DNA of 64,000 nucleotides from Paenibacillus ihbetae (GCF_002741055.1 NZ_CP016809.1:6178501-6242500); one strand, 5' to 3'. Positions 1 through 8,977 are shown, numbered from the stretch's first letter. Program-made: numbers and translations. Notes: a model not told the origin generated them from the letters alone.

Positions 1-1161
1 GCCAAATCGCAGTATATCCATCGCAGCCGGTTGTCGGACATCCATCGCATCCCGGTGGATTATCAGATGTCGGAGGCGTTGATCAATCCCAATCTGCTGC
101 CGAACGCGTTTTTATCAAACCACGTGAAGCAAGTTTTTGATATGTATCCGAGAGTCTTGAGCACGTATTCCTCGGTGAAGGGCGATCCGGAGCTGCGGGA
201 AGAGCTAACGCAGTATTTCATGCAAAAGCAAGGCATCTCGCTGCATCCCGAGGAGCTGATGATCACGACGGGCTCGCAGCAAGCGATAGACTTGATATCC
301 CGTGCCTTAGTGAAAAGCGGGGACACCATCTTGATCGAACGGCCGACGTACAGCCCGGCGATTGATGTGTTCGTCCAGCAAAACGTGAAGCTCGTCCCGG
401 TGGAGATCACGCCAATGGGCTATGACCTTAACCGGCTCGAGCAGCTTATGCGGGATGAGAAGCCCTCCTTGTTCTATATGAATCCGACCTTCCAGAACCC
501 TACGGGTTACACGGTCCCCGTGCCTCAGCGGAAGCAGTTGGTCGAGTTGGCCGAGCGCTATGCGTGCGTTCTGGTGGAGGACGAGGTATACCATGATATG
601 TATTTCGGCGCGATGCCGCCGGCACCCATGTTTTACTATGATACCGAAGGCTACGTCATTCACATTCGCAGTTTTAGCAAATATGTTGCACCGGGGCTCC
701 GGATATCCGTGCTTGCCGCACGACCCGAAATGATGCAGGCGATCGTTCCCGTCAAAGCGCTGTCCGATAACGGCACGCCGCTATTGACGCAAAAGATATT
801 TCAGCAGTACTTCTTCTCCAGCCGTCTTCAGAATCATGTGGCGAAGCTGCGCACGGCACTGGAGCTGCGCAAAGAGAAAATGGAGGCGCTGCTTGCTCCG
901 ACCGGCTGGAAATGGAGCAGTCCGGGCGGGGGCTTAAATTTGTGGGTACAGCTGCCCGAGCCGTTATCCGCAGATGCGCTGCTGCAGCGATGCCTGCAAG
1001 CGTCCGTGGCCTTTGTGCCCGGCCGCATCTGCGACCCGCTTGATGCTATGGACTCGTGGATTCGGCTTAGCTATTCGTTTATCCCCGAGGACCGGATGGA
1101 GGAAGGAGTGGGGCGTTTAATTGCCGCGGCTCATCGGGAGGATATTGGATGGGGCATTTAA
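1..1161 (+). CDS. MocR-type PLP-dependent aminotransferase (5' end cut by window)
   Basis: The reading frame is open from base 1, so the true start lies upstream; 386 residues are visible. They form a complete fold-type I aminotransferase domain: the TGSQQA helix near visible residue 85, the NPTFQNPTG loop, an EDEVY segment, and SFSKYVAPGLR with the probable PLP lysine at visible residue 227. The opening resembles the start of the aminotransferase domain in MocR/PdxR-type regulators, which carry an N-terminal GntR winged helix. That DNA-binding part would be outside the window and is inferred. A free-standing 2-aminoadipate-type transaminase is the alternative. The stop is followed at once by a translationally close ORF. 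Confidence 0.8.
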   Translation, partial: AKSQYIHRSRLSDIHRIPVDYQMSEALINPNLLPNAFLSNHVKQVFDMYPRVLSTYSSVKGDPELREELTQYFMQKQGISLHPEELMITTGSQQAIDLISRALVKSGDTILIERPTYSPAIDVFVQQNVKLVPVEITPMGYDLNRLEQLMRDEKPSLFYMNPTFQNPTGYTVPVPQRKQLVELAERYACVLVEDEVYHDMYFGAMPPAPMFYYDTEGYVIHIRSFSKYVAPGLRISVLAARPEMMQAIVPVKALSDNGTPLLTQKIFQQYFFSSRLQNHVAKLRTALELRKEKMEALLAPTGWKWSSPGGGLNLWVQLPEPLSADALLQRCLQASVAFVPGRICDPLDAMDSWIRLSYSFIPEDRMEEGVGRLIAAAHREDIGWGI

Positions 1162-1561
1162 AATAAATAGCAGTGGAGTTCGCCCGGAGGAGCAGGAGTG
1201 GGGGAACGGCTTCTTTGCCGCATTATCGGCAGCGAACGCCGAGCATGTACTAAGCTTGCTTGCGGAAGATGCTGTCCTCATCTCGGATGGCGGAGGCGAG
1301 ATCCTCGCTGCTGCCCGTCCGCTTGAATCGAGAGAGAAGGTTGCCCGCTTCCTGTTGGGGATTCTGCACAACGCGCAGCTGGAGGATGGCGGGACGCCGT
1401 TAATCGAGATCAGGGAACTGAATGGTCAAACCGGTGTCGTTTTCTATCAGCAAGGCATTATAACAGGAGTTGTTTTTGTGAATATGAAGGATGGGTTCAT
1501 GAAGGAAGGATGGACCTGGATTCGCTTTCCATATTGCCGGGTAATAGTTGTCGATGCCTAG
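1145..1561 (+). CDS. Orphan SnoaL-like C-terminal domain of an ECF41-type sigma factor
   Basis: About 138 residues. The order PEEQE, then FFAAL, LLAEDAVLISDGGG, AARP and VARFLLG matches the C-terminal SnoaL-like domain that follows the sigma-4 region in ECF41/SigJ sigma factors, including the DGGG motif. No sigma-2 or sigma-4 region precedes it: the frame is closed by TAA at 1118-1120. The start chosen is TTG 1145, with GGGAGG four bases upstream, overlapping the end of the aminotransferase gene. It is either a decayed sigma factor or a free-standing SnoaL-like protein co-translated with its neighbour; I cannot tell which. Confidence 0.55.
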   Translation: MDGAFKINSSGVRPEEQEWGNGFFAALSAANAEHVLSLLAEDAVLISDGGGEILAAARPLESREKVARFLLGILHNAQLEDGGTPLIEIRELNGQTGVVFYQQGIITGVVFVNMKDGFMKEGWTWIRFPYCRVIVVDA

Positions 1562-1643
1562 TTATTCTGCTGCCTGCGTGTAAGAAGGTGCTCAAGTGCG
1601 GCGGCAGAATCGCACCAACTTCAAACCAGGAGGTTCGTGACGC

Positions 1644-3701
1644 ATGAAGGATTCCAATTCGAACAACAGCAGCAAGAAGACGATCAAGGACCAGCAGCTG
1701 GATCAGTTCACGGTGGATAATGACGGCAAGGACTTGACTACCAACCAGGGACTTCGGGTATCCGAGGATGAGCATTCGCTGAAAGCGGGCGTACGAGGAC
1801 CGACCCTCATGGAGGATTTCCACTTCAGGGAGAAAATGACCCATTTTGACCATGAACGGATTCCTGAACGCATCGTCCACGCGCGAGGCTTCGGAGCTCA
1901 TGGTTTTTTTCAGGTGTACGAATCCATGAAGGCTTTTACCAGAGCGAAGTTCTTGCAGGATCCGTCAACGGTTACGCCGGTGTTCGTCCGTTTCTCAACG
2001 GTTGCAGGCTCCAGAGGCTCTGCGGATACGGTCAGGGATGTGAGGGGCTTTGCGACCAAGTTTTATACGGAGGAGGGCAATTACGACCTTGTCGGCAACA
2101 ATATGCCGGTGTTCTTCATTCAGGATGCAATGAAGTTTCCTGATTTCGTCCATGCCGTGAAGCCGGAGCCGCACAACGAAATTCCGCAGGCCCAGTCCGC
2201 GCATGATACATTTTGGGATTTCGTGGCCAATAATACCGAGAGCGTGCATATGGTGATGTGGGCAATGTCCGACCGTGCGCTGCCGAGAAGCTACCGGATG
2301 ATGGAGGGCTTCGGTGTACATACGTTCCGGTTTGTGAATGAGCAAGGCAGAGCCCATTTTGTGAAATTCCACTGGAAGCCGGTGCTTGGCACCCATTCCT
2401 TAGTTTGGGATGAGACGCAGAAGCTTGCGGGAAAGGATCCGGATTTCAACCGCCGCGATCTGTGGGAAGCGATTGAATCGGGGAATTATCCGGAGTATGA
2501 GCTTGGTGTGCAGATGATTCCGGAGGAAGATGAATTCCGCTTTGACTTCGACATTCTGGATCCTACGAAAATATGGCCGGAGGAGCTCGTCCCGGTGCGG
2601 CTTATCGGAAAAATGACGCTGAACCGCAATACCAATAATTTCTTCGCCGAGACCGAGCAAATCGCCTTCCATCCCGGACATGTCGTGCCGGGGATTGATT
2701 TCACCAACGACCCGCTGCTGCAAGGCCGGCTGTTCTCCTATACGGATACGCAGCTGTCCCGTCTCGGCGGACCGAACTTTCACGAGATTCCGATCAATCG
2801 TCCGATTGCGCCGGTCCACAATAACCAGCGGGACGGCATGCATCGCATGACGATCAACAAAGGTCCGGTCAGCTATCACAAGAACGGAATCGCAGGGAAT
2901 ACGCCGGCACCGGTGCCGGGTGAGTACGGAGGTTATGAACATTATACCGAAAAGGTAGAGGGCCGAAAGGTGAGAGAGCGAAGCGACAGCTTCAAGGATC
3001 ATTTCAGCCAGGCGTCCATGTTCTGGAACAGCATGTCCGAAGTCGAGAAGCAGCATATCGTCTCCGCGTTCCAGTTCGAGCTGGGCAAGGTGCAGCGGAA
3101 GGAAATTCGCCAGCAGGTTGTCGACGTGTTCGCGAACGTGGACGGTGAGCTCGCCACCCGCATATCGGAAGGCATCGGCACGATTCCGCCGCAAAAAAGC
3201 GGTTCCGCATCCAGCTTGGTCTCACCAGCCCTGAGCATGATGAATACCGTGAAGCTACCGCTTACCCGTAAAGTTGCCGTGTTGGCCGGCAACGGATATT
3301 CGGACGAGCTGCCGTTCGTCCTTACCCAACTGCAGCAGGCCGGTGTCATAACGGAGATCGTAAGCGCCAAGCTTGGCATAATTCGCGGCAAGACCAGCGG
3401 CGAGCTTGAAGTGAAGCATTCCCTGCTCGGAGCCGATTCGGTCTTATTTGACGCGGTGCTCGTAGCGGGAGGGACACTCAGTGTATCCGAGCTTCTGAGC
3501 GAGCCAAAGGTACTTGACTTCGTAAGAGAGGCCTATCAGCATTACAAGCCGATTGCAGCGATCGACGAGGGCGTCAATTTACTGCCTTCGGCCAGCGGCG
3601 ACGGTATCGTTACAGCCCGCGAGGGCGACGATTTGAAATCCTTCGGGCAAAGTTTCATCGGAGCCATTGCAGCTCACCGGCATTGGTTAAGAACCGTGTA
3701 A
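1644..3701 (+). CDS. katE: Large-subunit catalase (HPII/KatE type)
   Basis: A 685-residue monofunctional haem catalase that dismutates hydrogen peroxide in the cytoplasm. The catalytic histidine is H79 in the IVHARG motif, the distal asparagine lies in VGNNMPVFFIQD, and the proximal haem tyrosine is Y366 in RLFSYTDTQ. Length and layout are those of clade-2 large catalases: an N-terminal arm, the catalase core to about residue 500, a linker, and a C-terminal flavodoxin/DJ-1-like domain from about residue 535 (KVAVLAGNGYSDELP onward). ATG 1644 has AGGAGG 10 bases upstream. It appears monocistronic. In related bacteria such catalases often belong to the stationary-phase or general stress response; no promoter assignment is made here. 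Confidence 0.95.
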   Translation: MKDSNSNNSSKKTIKDQQLDQFTVDNDGKDLTTNQGLRVSEDEHSLKAGVRGPTLMEDFHFREKMTHFDHERIPERIVHARGFGAHGFFQVYESMKAFTRAKFLQDPSTVTPVFVRFSTVAGSRGSADTVRDVRGFATKFYTEEGNYDLVGNNMPVFFIQDAMKFPDFVHAVKPEPHNEIPQAQSAHDTFWDFVANNTESVHMVMWAMSDRALPRSYRMMEGFGVHTFRFVNEQGRAHFVKFHWKPVLGTHSLVWDETQKLAGKDPDFNRRDLWEAIESGNYPEYELGVQMIPEEDEFRFDFDILDPTKIWPEELVPVRLIGKMTLNRNTNNFFAETEQIAFHPGHVVPGIDFTNDPLLQGRLFSYTDTQLSRLGGPNFHEIPINRPIAPVHNNQRDGMHRMTINKGPVSYHKNGIAGNTPAPVPGEYGGYEHYTEKVEGRKVRERSDSFKDHFSQASMFWNSMSEVEKQHIVSAFQFELGKVQRKEIRQQVVDVFANVDGELATRISEGIGTIPPQKSGSASSLVSPALSMMNTVKLPLTRKVAVLAGNGYSDELPFVLTQLQQAGVITEIVSAKLGIIRGKTSGELEVKHSLLGADSVLFDAVLVAGGTLSVSELLSEPKVLDFVREAYQHYKPIAAIDEGVNLLPSASGDGIVTAREGDDLKSFGQSFIGAIAAHRHWLRTV

Positions 3702-3739
3702 AGGGCTGGCTGAAGATGCAATCCGCTAATTGGTTAGGC

Positions 3740-3766
3740 ATCGTTTAGAGTAAAAGCTTAAACGAT
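3740..3766. repeat. Inverted repeat ATCGTTTA-11-TAAACGAT upstream of the SgrR-type gene
   Basis: Perfect 8-base arms at 3740-3747 and 3759-3766 sit in the 139-base gap between katE and the SgrR-type regulator. No T-run follows, so a terminator is unlikely. It could be an operator, possibly for the downstream regulator itself; this is inference. Confidence 0.4.
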
Positions 3767-3840
3767 AATTAGGTATCGCGCGAACCCGGAACACCCTGTA
3801 GAATACAAGGTATATATCCGTGACGGGGGAGTGAGGTGCC

Positions 3841-5619
3841 TTGCTTGGCGAACAATATTTGATGCTGCATCGGAAGCTGGCTGACGGGGCGGAGGGCACT
3901 TCGACGAAAGTGACACTTGAAGTGATCGCAGCCACCTTGTATTGCACGGAACGTAATGCGAAGCTTGTCCTGCGTAAAATGGAGGAGAAGGCTTGGATAA
4001 CCTGGAAGGCAGGCCGGGGACGGGGAAACCGTTCCGTACTGACGTTTCTGGCCAATCGGGAGCAGCTTCTGCAGGAATCGGCGCGGCAATGGGCGGAGAA
4101 GGGGGAGTATAAGCGGGCGTTTGAGCTGCTCCGGACGTATGGAAACGATATTCGCACAAATGAGTCGTTTGTGGAATGGATGAACGGTCATTTCGGATTT
4201 TGCAAAGAGCAGGAAGGTGAACAGGCCAAGGATTCCTTACGTCTTCCGATCTACAGGACTATTGAGTCGCTGGACCCGGCCGATTGCGTATACAGCGTTC
4301 AGTCCCATATGATTGAACAAATCTTCGACAGGCTGGTGAACTACGACAACGAAACCGGCCGTTATCTGCCGGCCATCGCCCATTACTGGGAGTGCAGCGA
4401 TGACGGAACGGTATGGACCTTCCATCTTCGAAAAGGGATTCTGTTTCATGACGGCACCGAATTGACCGCACATGATGTCAAATATACGGTCGAACGGCTT
4501 CGACAAGGAAAACGCAACGGCTGGATCGTTCGTGAGCTGAATCAGGTCGAAATCGTCACGCCGCGCATTGTACGATTTTGGCTGAACAAACCGAATCGGA
4601 TCTTTATCCGGTTCCTCAGCGCGATCTGTATGTCCATTCTTCCGAGGCACCTGGCCGAACCGGACGAAGCTTCGTATTGGGCCCGCCCGACGGGCACAGG
4701 TCCGTTCATCATCGAGACCTGGAACGAAGAACGATTGGTCCTCCACGCCAATCCGCATTACTATCAAGGTCGTCCCCATTTGGACACCGTGCACATTGTC
4801 ATCATGCCGGAGCAAGCAATGCATTATGAGGTCAGCTGGGAGAATCTGCTTCAGGATGAAGATGCATCGCAGGCCGATAACGGAATCGGCGACGTGGTGA
4901 CGGTGGAGACCACCGAAGGGTGCACGAGCATGATGACATGGAATATGACAAAACCAGGTCCGTATCAATCCGTGTTGTTCCGGCGTGCCGTAGATCTGGT
5001 CCTTGATCGCAAAGCCTTGGTCCGGGAGCTCGGCGAACACCGTCTGTTTCCGGCCAGAAGCTTTATCCGGGATAAGAAGACAAGTGAATACCAGGAGCTG
5101 TGCGACCCGGTGCTTGCACAATCCTTGCTGGAACAGTCAGGCTATGATGGAATGCCGATTGTCTTGGGCACGATCGCGAATCATGCCAAGGACGCAGCAT
5201 GGATCAAGGAACGCTGCGCCGAAATCGGAATACCGGTCATCATCCGCGAAGAGCGGATGGATACGATTCTTCGCCCGGATGTAATGAAAGAGATGGATTG
5301 CATTGTGCATGCGCTGGTGCTGCCCGGCGAAGAAGTGTGCCTGGTTGAAAACTATGAGCAGAACAGCAGCTTTGTGAAAGAGCTCATGGATCCGGCGCTC
5401 AGGGAATGGGTCAGGGCGTGCATTGATTGCGCCTTAGCGAGCCGGGATGCCAAAGAGAGATTCGGCCATTTGAAGAAAATCGAAGATCGGATGCGGGAGG
5501 AAGCGCAAATTCTATTCCTTGCACATACGAGGTTTTATGCCCATTTGAATGCTTCCTATAAGGGGATTGTCATTAACCGGCTAGGTTGGCTCGACTTCAG
5601 GCAAATTTGGCGGGTATAA
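3841..5619 (+). CDS. SgrR-family regulator (HTH plus SBP_bac_5 solute-binding domain)
   Basis: 592 residues. Residues 1-110 resemble the SgrR N-terminal winged helix (LEVIAATLYCTERNAKLVLRKMEEKAWI). From about residue 140 the protein is an oligopeptide/nickel-type solute-binding domain (LDPADCVYSVQSHMIEQIFDRL, then TVWTFHLRKGILFHDG), and there is no signal peptide, so it acts in the cytoplasm. In E. coli, SgrR senses sugar-phosphate stress; the ligand here is unknown. The start is TTG 3841 behind a GGGGGAGTGAGG stretch. SgrR-type genes often sit beside a transporter they control, but none is adjacent here. It converges on the small gene at 5669-5863 through a shared terminator. Confidence 0.85.
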   Translation: MLGEQYLMLHRKLADGAEGTSTKVTLEVIAATLYCTERNAKLVLRKMEEKAWITWKAGRGRGNRSVLTFLANREQLLQESARQWAEKGEYKRAFELLRTYGNDIRTNESFVEWMNGHFGFCKEQEGEQAKDSLRLPIYRTIESLDPADCVYSVQSHMIEQIFDRLVNYDNETGRYLPAIAHYWECSDDGTVWTFHLRKGILFHDGTELTAHDVKYTVERLRQGKRNGWIVRELNQVEIVTPRIVRFWLNKPNRIFIRFLSAICMSILPRHLAEPDEASYWARPTGTGPFIIETWNEERLVLHANPHYYQGRPHLDTVHIVIMPEQAMHYEVSWENLLQDEDASQADNGIGDVVTVETTEGCTSMMTWNMTKPGPYQSVLFRRAVDLVLDRKALVRELGEHRLFPARSFIRDKKTSEYQELCDPVLAQSLLEQSGYDGMPIVLGTIANHAKDAAWIKERCAEIGIPVIIREERMDTILRPDVMKEMDCIVHALVLPGEEVCLVENYEQNSSFVKELMDPALREWVRACIDCALASRDAKERFGHLKKIEDRMREEAQILFLAHTRFYAHLNASYKGIVINRLGWLDFRQIWRV

Positions 5620-5624
5620 ATGAA

Positions 5625-5664
5625 AAACAGAGCAGGCAGCGGTAAATCCGCACCTGCTCTGTTT
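5625..5664. terminator. Bidirectional terminator between convergent genes
   Basis: A 12-bp perfect stem (5625-5636 with 5653-5664) plus an inner GCGG/CCGC pairing. An A-run at 5623-5627 gives a T-run on the minus strand. It sits between the SgrR-type gene and the small convergent gene. Confidence 0.8.
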
Positions 5665-5668
5665 CGCA

Positions 5669-5863
5669 TCAGAGGAATTTTTGGCTTGATCGAGATCTCC
5701 CCATTCCAAATAAGCCGAAAAGTTTATGAAGAAGGCTTCGTTTGCCCGCCAGGAAATGTTTCTCCAAAGAATCATGTTGAATAAATAAGCCTCTGCGTTC
5801 AAGCCGTTCCCATTCCGATTGCCGATATTCCTGCAGCTTCTCCAGCGTGTAGCCATCGTACAT
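5669..5863 (-). CDS. Small hypothetical protein (64 aa)
   Basis: It encodes 64 residues starting MYDGYTLEKLQEYRQSEWER, with a charged amphipathic N-terminal helix and a basic C-terminal tail (SLLHKLFGLFGMG, then RSRSS). ATG 5863 has AGGAGG eight bases upstream on the minus strand, which favours it over the preceding GTG, and a terminator directly follows the stop. It resembles short uncharacterised Bacillales proteins with a YT-EKL-YR opening, but I do not recognise a function. Confidence 0.7.
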   Translation of the reverse strand: MYDGYTLEKLQEYRQSEWERLERRGLFIQHDSLEKHFLAGKRSLLHKLFGLFGMGRSRSSQKFL

Positions 5864-6018
5864 CACTATTGCCTCCTGTCAGACATTCTGGATTACGTCT
5901 GAATGAATGAACGTGGAATGTCGTGTTACGTTCATTATGGAGGCCATTCATATCCGTAAAAAGTGTAAACCTCATCAAGAGGATTTCCCCTTTTCACTTA
6001 CGCAGCTGTTCCTCACTT

Positions 6019-6954
6019 TTAAACCTCGATTTCCTTGTGGATGATCGTTGAGTTCTCGATTTGTATCGTTGCATGGTCCATATGGAATTGCTTCCCCAGC
6101 AGATAAATGGCCTGCTGCAAAACCCTGTACCCGTCCTTATCATCCTCTATGACCAAGTGGCAGCTGAGGGAATCCATGCTGGACGTAATCGTCCAGATAT
6201 GAAGATCATGAATGCCTACAACGCCTTCAAGGGAAAGCAGCGCCTTCGACACCTCTTCGGTATCTACTCCGGCGGGGGCGCCTTCCATCAGGATATGAAC
6301 GGTGCTCTGAATGATTCGCCATGCGCTCCGCAGAATGAGCAGAGACACGAAGACGGATATGATCGGATCAGCGATATACCATTCGAAGGCAATCATGACG
6401 ATACCGGCAGCAATGGCGCCGATCGAACCCAGAGCATCCCCGAGCACATGAAGATAGGCGCTGCGAAGATTCACATTATTCTTGACATCCCCGGTTCTCA
6501 TCAAGAACCAAGCGCTCATAAGGTTAGCAAACAGACCGATGAAGGCAATCAGCATCATGCTGCCGCCGGCAACGGCAGGAGGCTCGCTGAAGCGCTGTAT
6601 CGCTTCCCAGACAATAATCCCCGTGATTACAAACAAAGCGACGCCGTTTAACAGGGCTGCCAAAATTTCAAAGCGGTAAAAGCCGTAGGTCTTCTTCGGT
6701 GAAGGCGGCCTGGTCGCGAACCACATTGCCGCGAGGCTTAACAGCAGTGCGCTTGCATCGCTCAGCATATGGCCGGAATCCGAAAGCAATGCAAGGCTAT
6801 TGGTGATAAGACCGCCGGCAAATTCAAGAATCATGATGCCGAGTGTAATGGTGAGCGCAATGCCCAAGCCTTTCTTGTTCCCAGAACGGACATGATCATG
6901 GTGGCTGTGGTCATGTCCGTGATCATGAGTATGGTGATGGCTATGATGATGCAT
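6019..6954 (-). CDS. czcD: Cation diffusion facilitator (zinc/cadmium/cobalt exporter, CzcD/ZitB type)
   Basis: A 311-residue CDF antiporter expected to export Zn(II) and related divalent metals in exchange for protons. The N-terminus is histidine-rich (about ten His in the first 20 residues), followed by six transmembrane helices. The transport-site residues are visible: LLSDSGHMLSD in helix 2 and HVLGDALGS in helix 5. A cytosolic ferredoxin-like domain at the C-terminus ends the protein (VVGIHDLHIWTI). It is preceded by a strong promoter and an ArsR/SmtB-like operator, so metal-dependent derepression is likely. No ArsR-type regulator is encoded next to it. Confidence 0.93.
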   Translation of the reverse strand: MHHHSHHHTHDHGHDHSHHDHVRSGNKKGLGIALTITLGIMILEFAGGLITNSLALLSDSGHMLSDASALLLSLAAMWFATRPPSPKKTYGFYRFEILAALLNGVALFVITGIIVWEAIQRFSEPPAVAGGSMMLIAFIGLFANLMSAWFLMRTGDVKNNVNLRSAYLHVLGDALGSIGAIAAGIVMIAFEWYIADPIISVFVSLLILRSAWRIIQSTVHILMEGAPAGVDTEEVSKALLSLEGVVGIHDLHIWTITSSMDSLSCHLVIEDDKDGYRVLQQAIYLLGKQFHMDHATIQIENSTIIHKEIEV

Positions 6955-7060
6955 GATAATGAGCTCCCTTCGTACGCCTCAAGTCTGCAGGCAAAGCGCT
7001 CAAGTAAAAAATCGAATGCTAGCGGTTTGGACTTTGAGGCAATGGTTATCTTGTTAATCG

Positions 7061-7082
7061 AATATGAACATATGCTCATATA
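7061..7082. promoter_or_regulatory. ArsR/SmtB (CzrA)-like metal-responsive operator
   Basis: A 20-base palindrome with a single mismatched pair, ATATGAACATATGCTCATAT at 7062-7081. It has the TGAAC/GTTCA-type half sites typical of ArsR/SmtB zinc sensors such as CzrA and SmtB. It lies immediately downstream of the -10 box of the CDF promoter, where bound repressor would block initiation. The regulator identity is inferred. Confidence 0.7.
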
Positions 7083-7084
7083 AA

Positions 7085-7114
7085 AGTATAATTTTGCAGC
7101 ATCGCCTTTGTCAA
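7085..7114 (-). promoter_or_regulatory. Sigma-A promoter of the CDF exporter gene
   Basis: On the minus strand, TTGACA (7114-7109), an 18-base spacer and TATACT (7090-7085). Initiation would fall near 7078, inside the adjacent operator palindrome, leaving a leader of about 120 bases. Confidence 0.75.
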
Positions 7115-7264
7115 GTCTTTCCTTTCTTGCGGCTCATTTTTAGTGAAAAGCATATTCTGTAGCCCAAATATCTAGTATGCTTAAGCATGAACAGGCGAGT
7201 AGTAAGCGGATGAGGTTTGAAACTTTTCGTTAAAGCCCGATAGGGGAAGGGGATACCGGTATTT

Positions 7265-8368
7265 ATGCAGCAGAATAAAAAATCTCTAAATGAATCTTAT
7301 AGCAAGACTGCTTATCCGTTAATCGGACATGGTGCCCGGACAGCTGAGGTTTTGCTGGAGGCATTCGACGATGTCGACGGCGGACAATCGGCAGACATGT
7401 ATGGCCGCGGGGCGATTATCGAAGACTTCCAGAGCCGAATGGCTGAGGCGCTCGGCAAGGAGGCGGCCGTGTTCTTCCCGAGCGGGACGATGGCGCAGCA
7501 GATTGCGCTTCGGATCTGGTGTGATGAAGCAGGATTAAAGAAGGTGGCCTATCATCCTCTGTGTCATCTGGAAATCCATGAAGAGGACGGCCTTAAGGAG
7601 CTACATCATATTGAGCCGATCCTTCTAGCGGATAAAGACCGCTTGATTACGCTTGAGGATGTCCAGCGTCTGGATGAACGGATATCATGCCTGCTGCTGG
7701 AACTGCCGCAGCGGGAGATCGGCGGGCAGCTTCCTGATTACGGGGAGCTGGAAGCGATATCGGCTTTTTGCCGCGCTAACGGGATTAAGCTGCATTTGGA
7801 TGGAGCAAGACTGTTTGAAATTACACCGTACTACGGAAAGTCCGCTGCAGAAATCTGCGCTCTTTTTGACAGTGTGTATGTTTCGTTTTACAAGGGCATC
7901 GGCGGGATTGCCGGGGCTATTCTGGCGGGAAATGCGGAGTTTACGGCGAAATCGAAAATATGGAAACGGAGGCATGGTGGAGATCTGGTCAGCTTGTATC
8001 CGTACATCGTTAGCTCGGATTATTATTACAAACTCAGAATCGGACGAATGAAGCAGTATTATGAGGAGGCCAAGGAACTGGCCATGCTGTTCAACCAGTG
8101 CGAAGGGATTCAGACCCGGCCCGAAATTCCAGTATCGAACATGTTTCATGTCCACTTTCGGATGAGTATGGAGCGGCTGGAGCCGCTTTTGGTCGACGTG
8201 CTTGACGAAACCGGGGTTGGGTTGGTCAGTTATTTGCGTGAAACAGACGATCATAGCTGTTTTACCGAGGTGCATATCGGGGACCGTTACAGCCAGGTGC
8301 CGAAAGAAGACTTGATGATGGCTTTCCGTCTGCTGGATGAGAAAATTAAGCGTGCTGCATTGGTTTAA
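7265..8368 (+). CDS. Beta-eliminating lyase / low-specificity threonine aldolase family
   Basis: 367 residues of PLP fold-type I. The features are SADMYGRG near the N-terminus, FFPSGTMAQQIALR, HLDGARLFE with the PLP-contacting Asp/Arg, and SFYKGIGGIAGAILAG with the probable Schiff-base lysine at K210. Threonine aldolases cleave L-threonine or L-allo-threonine to glycine and acetaldehyde. Family membership is clear, but the substrate is not: another beta-eliminating lyase activity is possible. ATG 7265 follows an AAGGGG element 12 bases upstream. It is divergent from the CDF gene and appears to be a single-gene unit. Confidence 0.85.
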   Translation: MQQNKKSLNESYSKTAYPLIGHGARTAEVLLEAFDDVDGGQSADMYGRGAIIEDFQSRMAEALGKEAAVFFPSGTMAQQIALRIWCDEAGLKKVAYHPLCHLEIHEEDGLKELHHIEPILLADKDRLITLEDVQRLDERISCLLLELPQREIGGQLPDYGELEAISAFCRANGIKLHLDGARLFEITPYYGKSAAEICALFDSVYVSFYKGIGGIAGAILAGNAEFTAKSKIWKRRHGGDLVSLYPYIVSSDYYYKLRIGRMKQYYEEAKELAMLFNQCEGIQTRPEIPVSNMFHVHFRMSMERLEPLLVDVLDETGVGLVSYLRETDDHSCFTEVHIGDRYSQVPKEDLMMAFRLLDEKIKRAALV

Positions 8369-8695
8369 CCAAACTACACGAGTTGAAGGATGATTGATTT
8401 TCATGGTTTTGTCGACGACGAGCATGCTGTTAGAATAAGAGCATTGCGCAATCGTTATATTTGATTCCATTAACGCGAGGTGAATAATCGCATGGCTTAT
8501 CATAGAAGCACCACCGTTCAGAAGGTTAAAACAGGCTCCGGGCAAAGCAGCACAGCAAGGAAACTACGAACACAGACGGTTTGTTCGGAGCCTGCTTCGA
8601 GTTAAGGCGTCATTGTTACTTGTGCATGCTTTGCCCGCTATTTACATGAGGTTTCGGCAAAACGGACCATTCCAATGTAGATAGGGGCGGCAAAT
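8369..8695. other. Intergenic stretch with a doubtful 37-codon ORF
   Basis: Between the lyase gene and the CD3324-type gene. It holds a possible promoter (TTGTCG at 8409, TAGAAT 16 bases later) and an ORF of 37 codons, ATG 8492 to TAA 8604, behind GAGGTG. It also holds the arms CAGGCTCCG (8532-8540) and CGGAGCCTG (8586-8594), which lie inside that ORF about 45 bases apart. I recognise no family; the ORF may be spurious. Confidence 0.3.
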
Positions 8696-8971
8696 ATGAA
8701 ATATGAAAATGCACAGCATCTTTTGCCTGAACATGTGATCGAGATAATTCAACAGTATATAGATGGCGGTTATATTTACATCCCCAGAAAGGCCGGCCGC
8801 CGTGCAAGCTGGGGAGAGCGGACAGGGGCCAAAGCGGAATTAACCCGCAGGAACCGGGAGATCTATGATAGCTACCGCCGAGGAGAATCCATCCGTCAGC
8901 TGGCGCAGCGGCATTATCTTACGGAGCAATCCATCCGGAGGATCATCCGGCAGCACAAGCTGAAACGTTAA
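8696..8971 (+). CDS. CD3324-family small DNA-binding protein (Mor/HTH type)
   Basis: 91 residues. The N-terminal half carries the family pattern LLPEHVIEIIQQYIDGGYIYIP, then a WGERTGAKAEL turn. The C-terminal half is a helix-turn-helix (YRRGESIRQLAQRHYLTEQSIRRIIRQ) ending in basic residues, as in the Mor transcription-activator fold. Targets are unknown. ATG 8696 has only a weak GGGGCGG element upstream. It is followed directly by a strong terminator and appears monocistronic. Confidence 0.8.
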   Translation: MKYENAQHLLPEHVIEIIQQYIDGGYIYIPRKAGRRASWGERTGAKAELTRRNREIYDSYRRGESIRQLAQRHYLTEQSIRRIIRQHKLKR

Positions 8972-8977
8972 AGTGAG

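Noticed and set aside
8492..8604. 37-codon ORF enclosed by an inverted repeat
   Set aside because: Moderate ribosome site but no family and odd composition; described as intergenic content rather than called as a gene.
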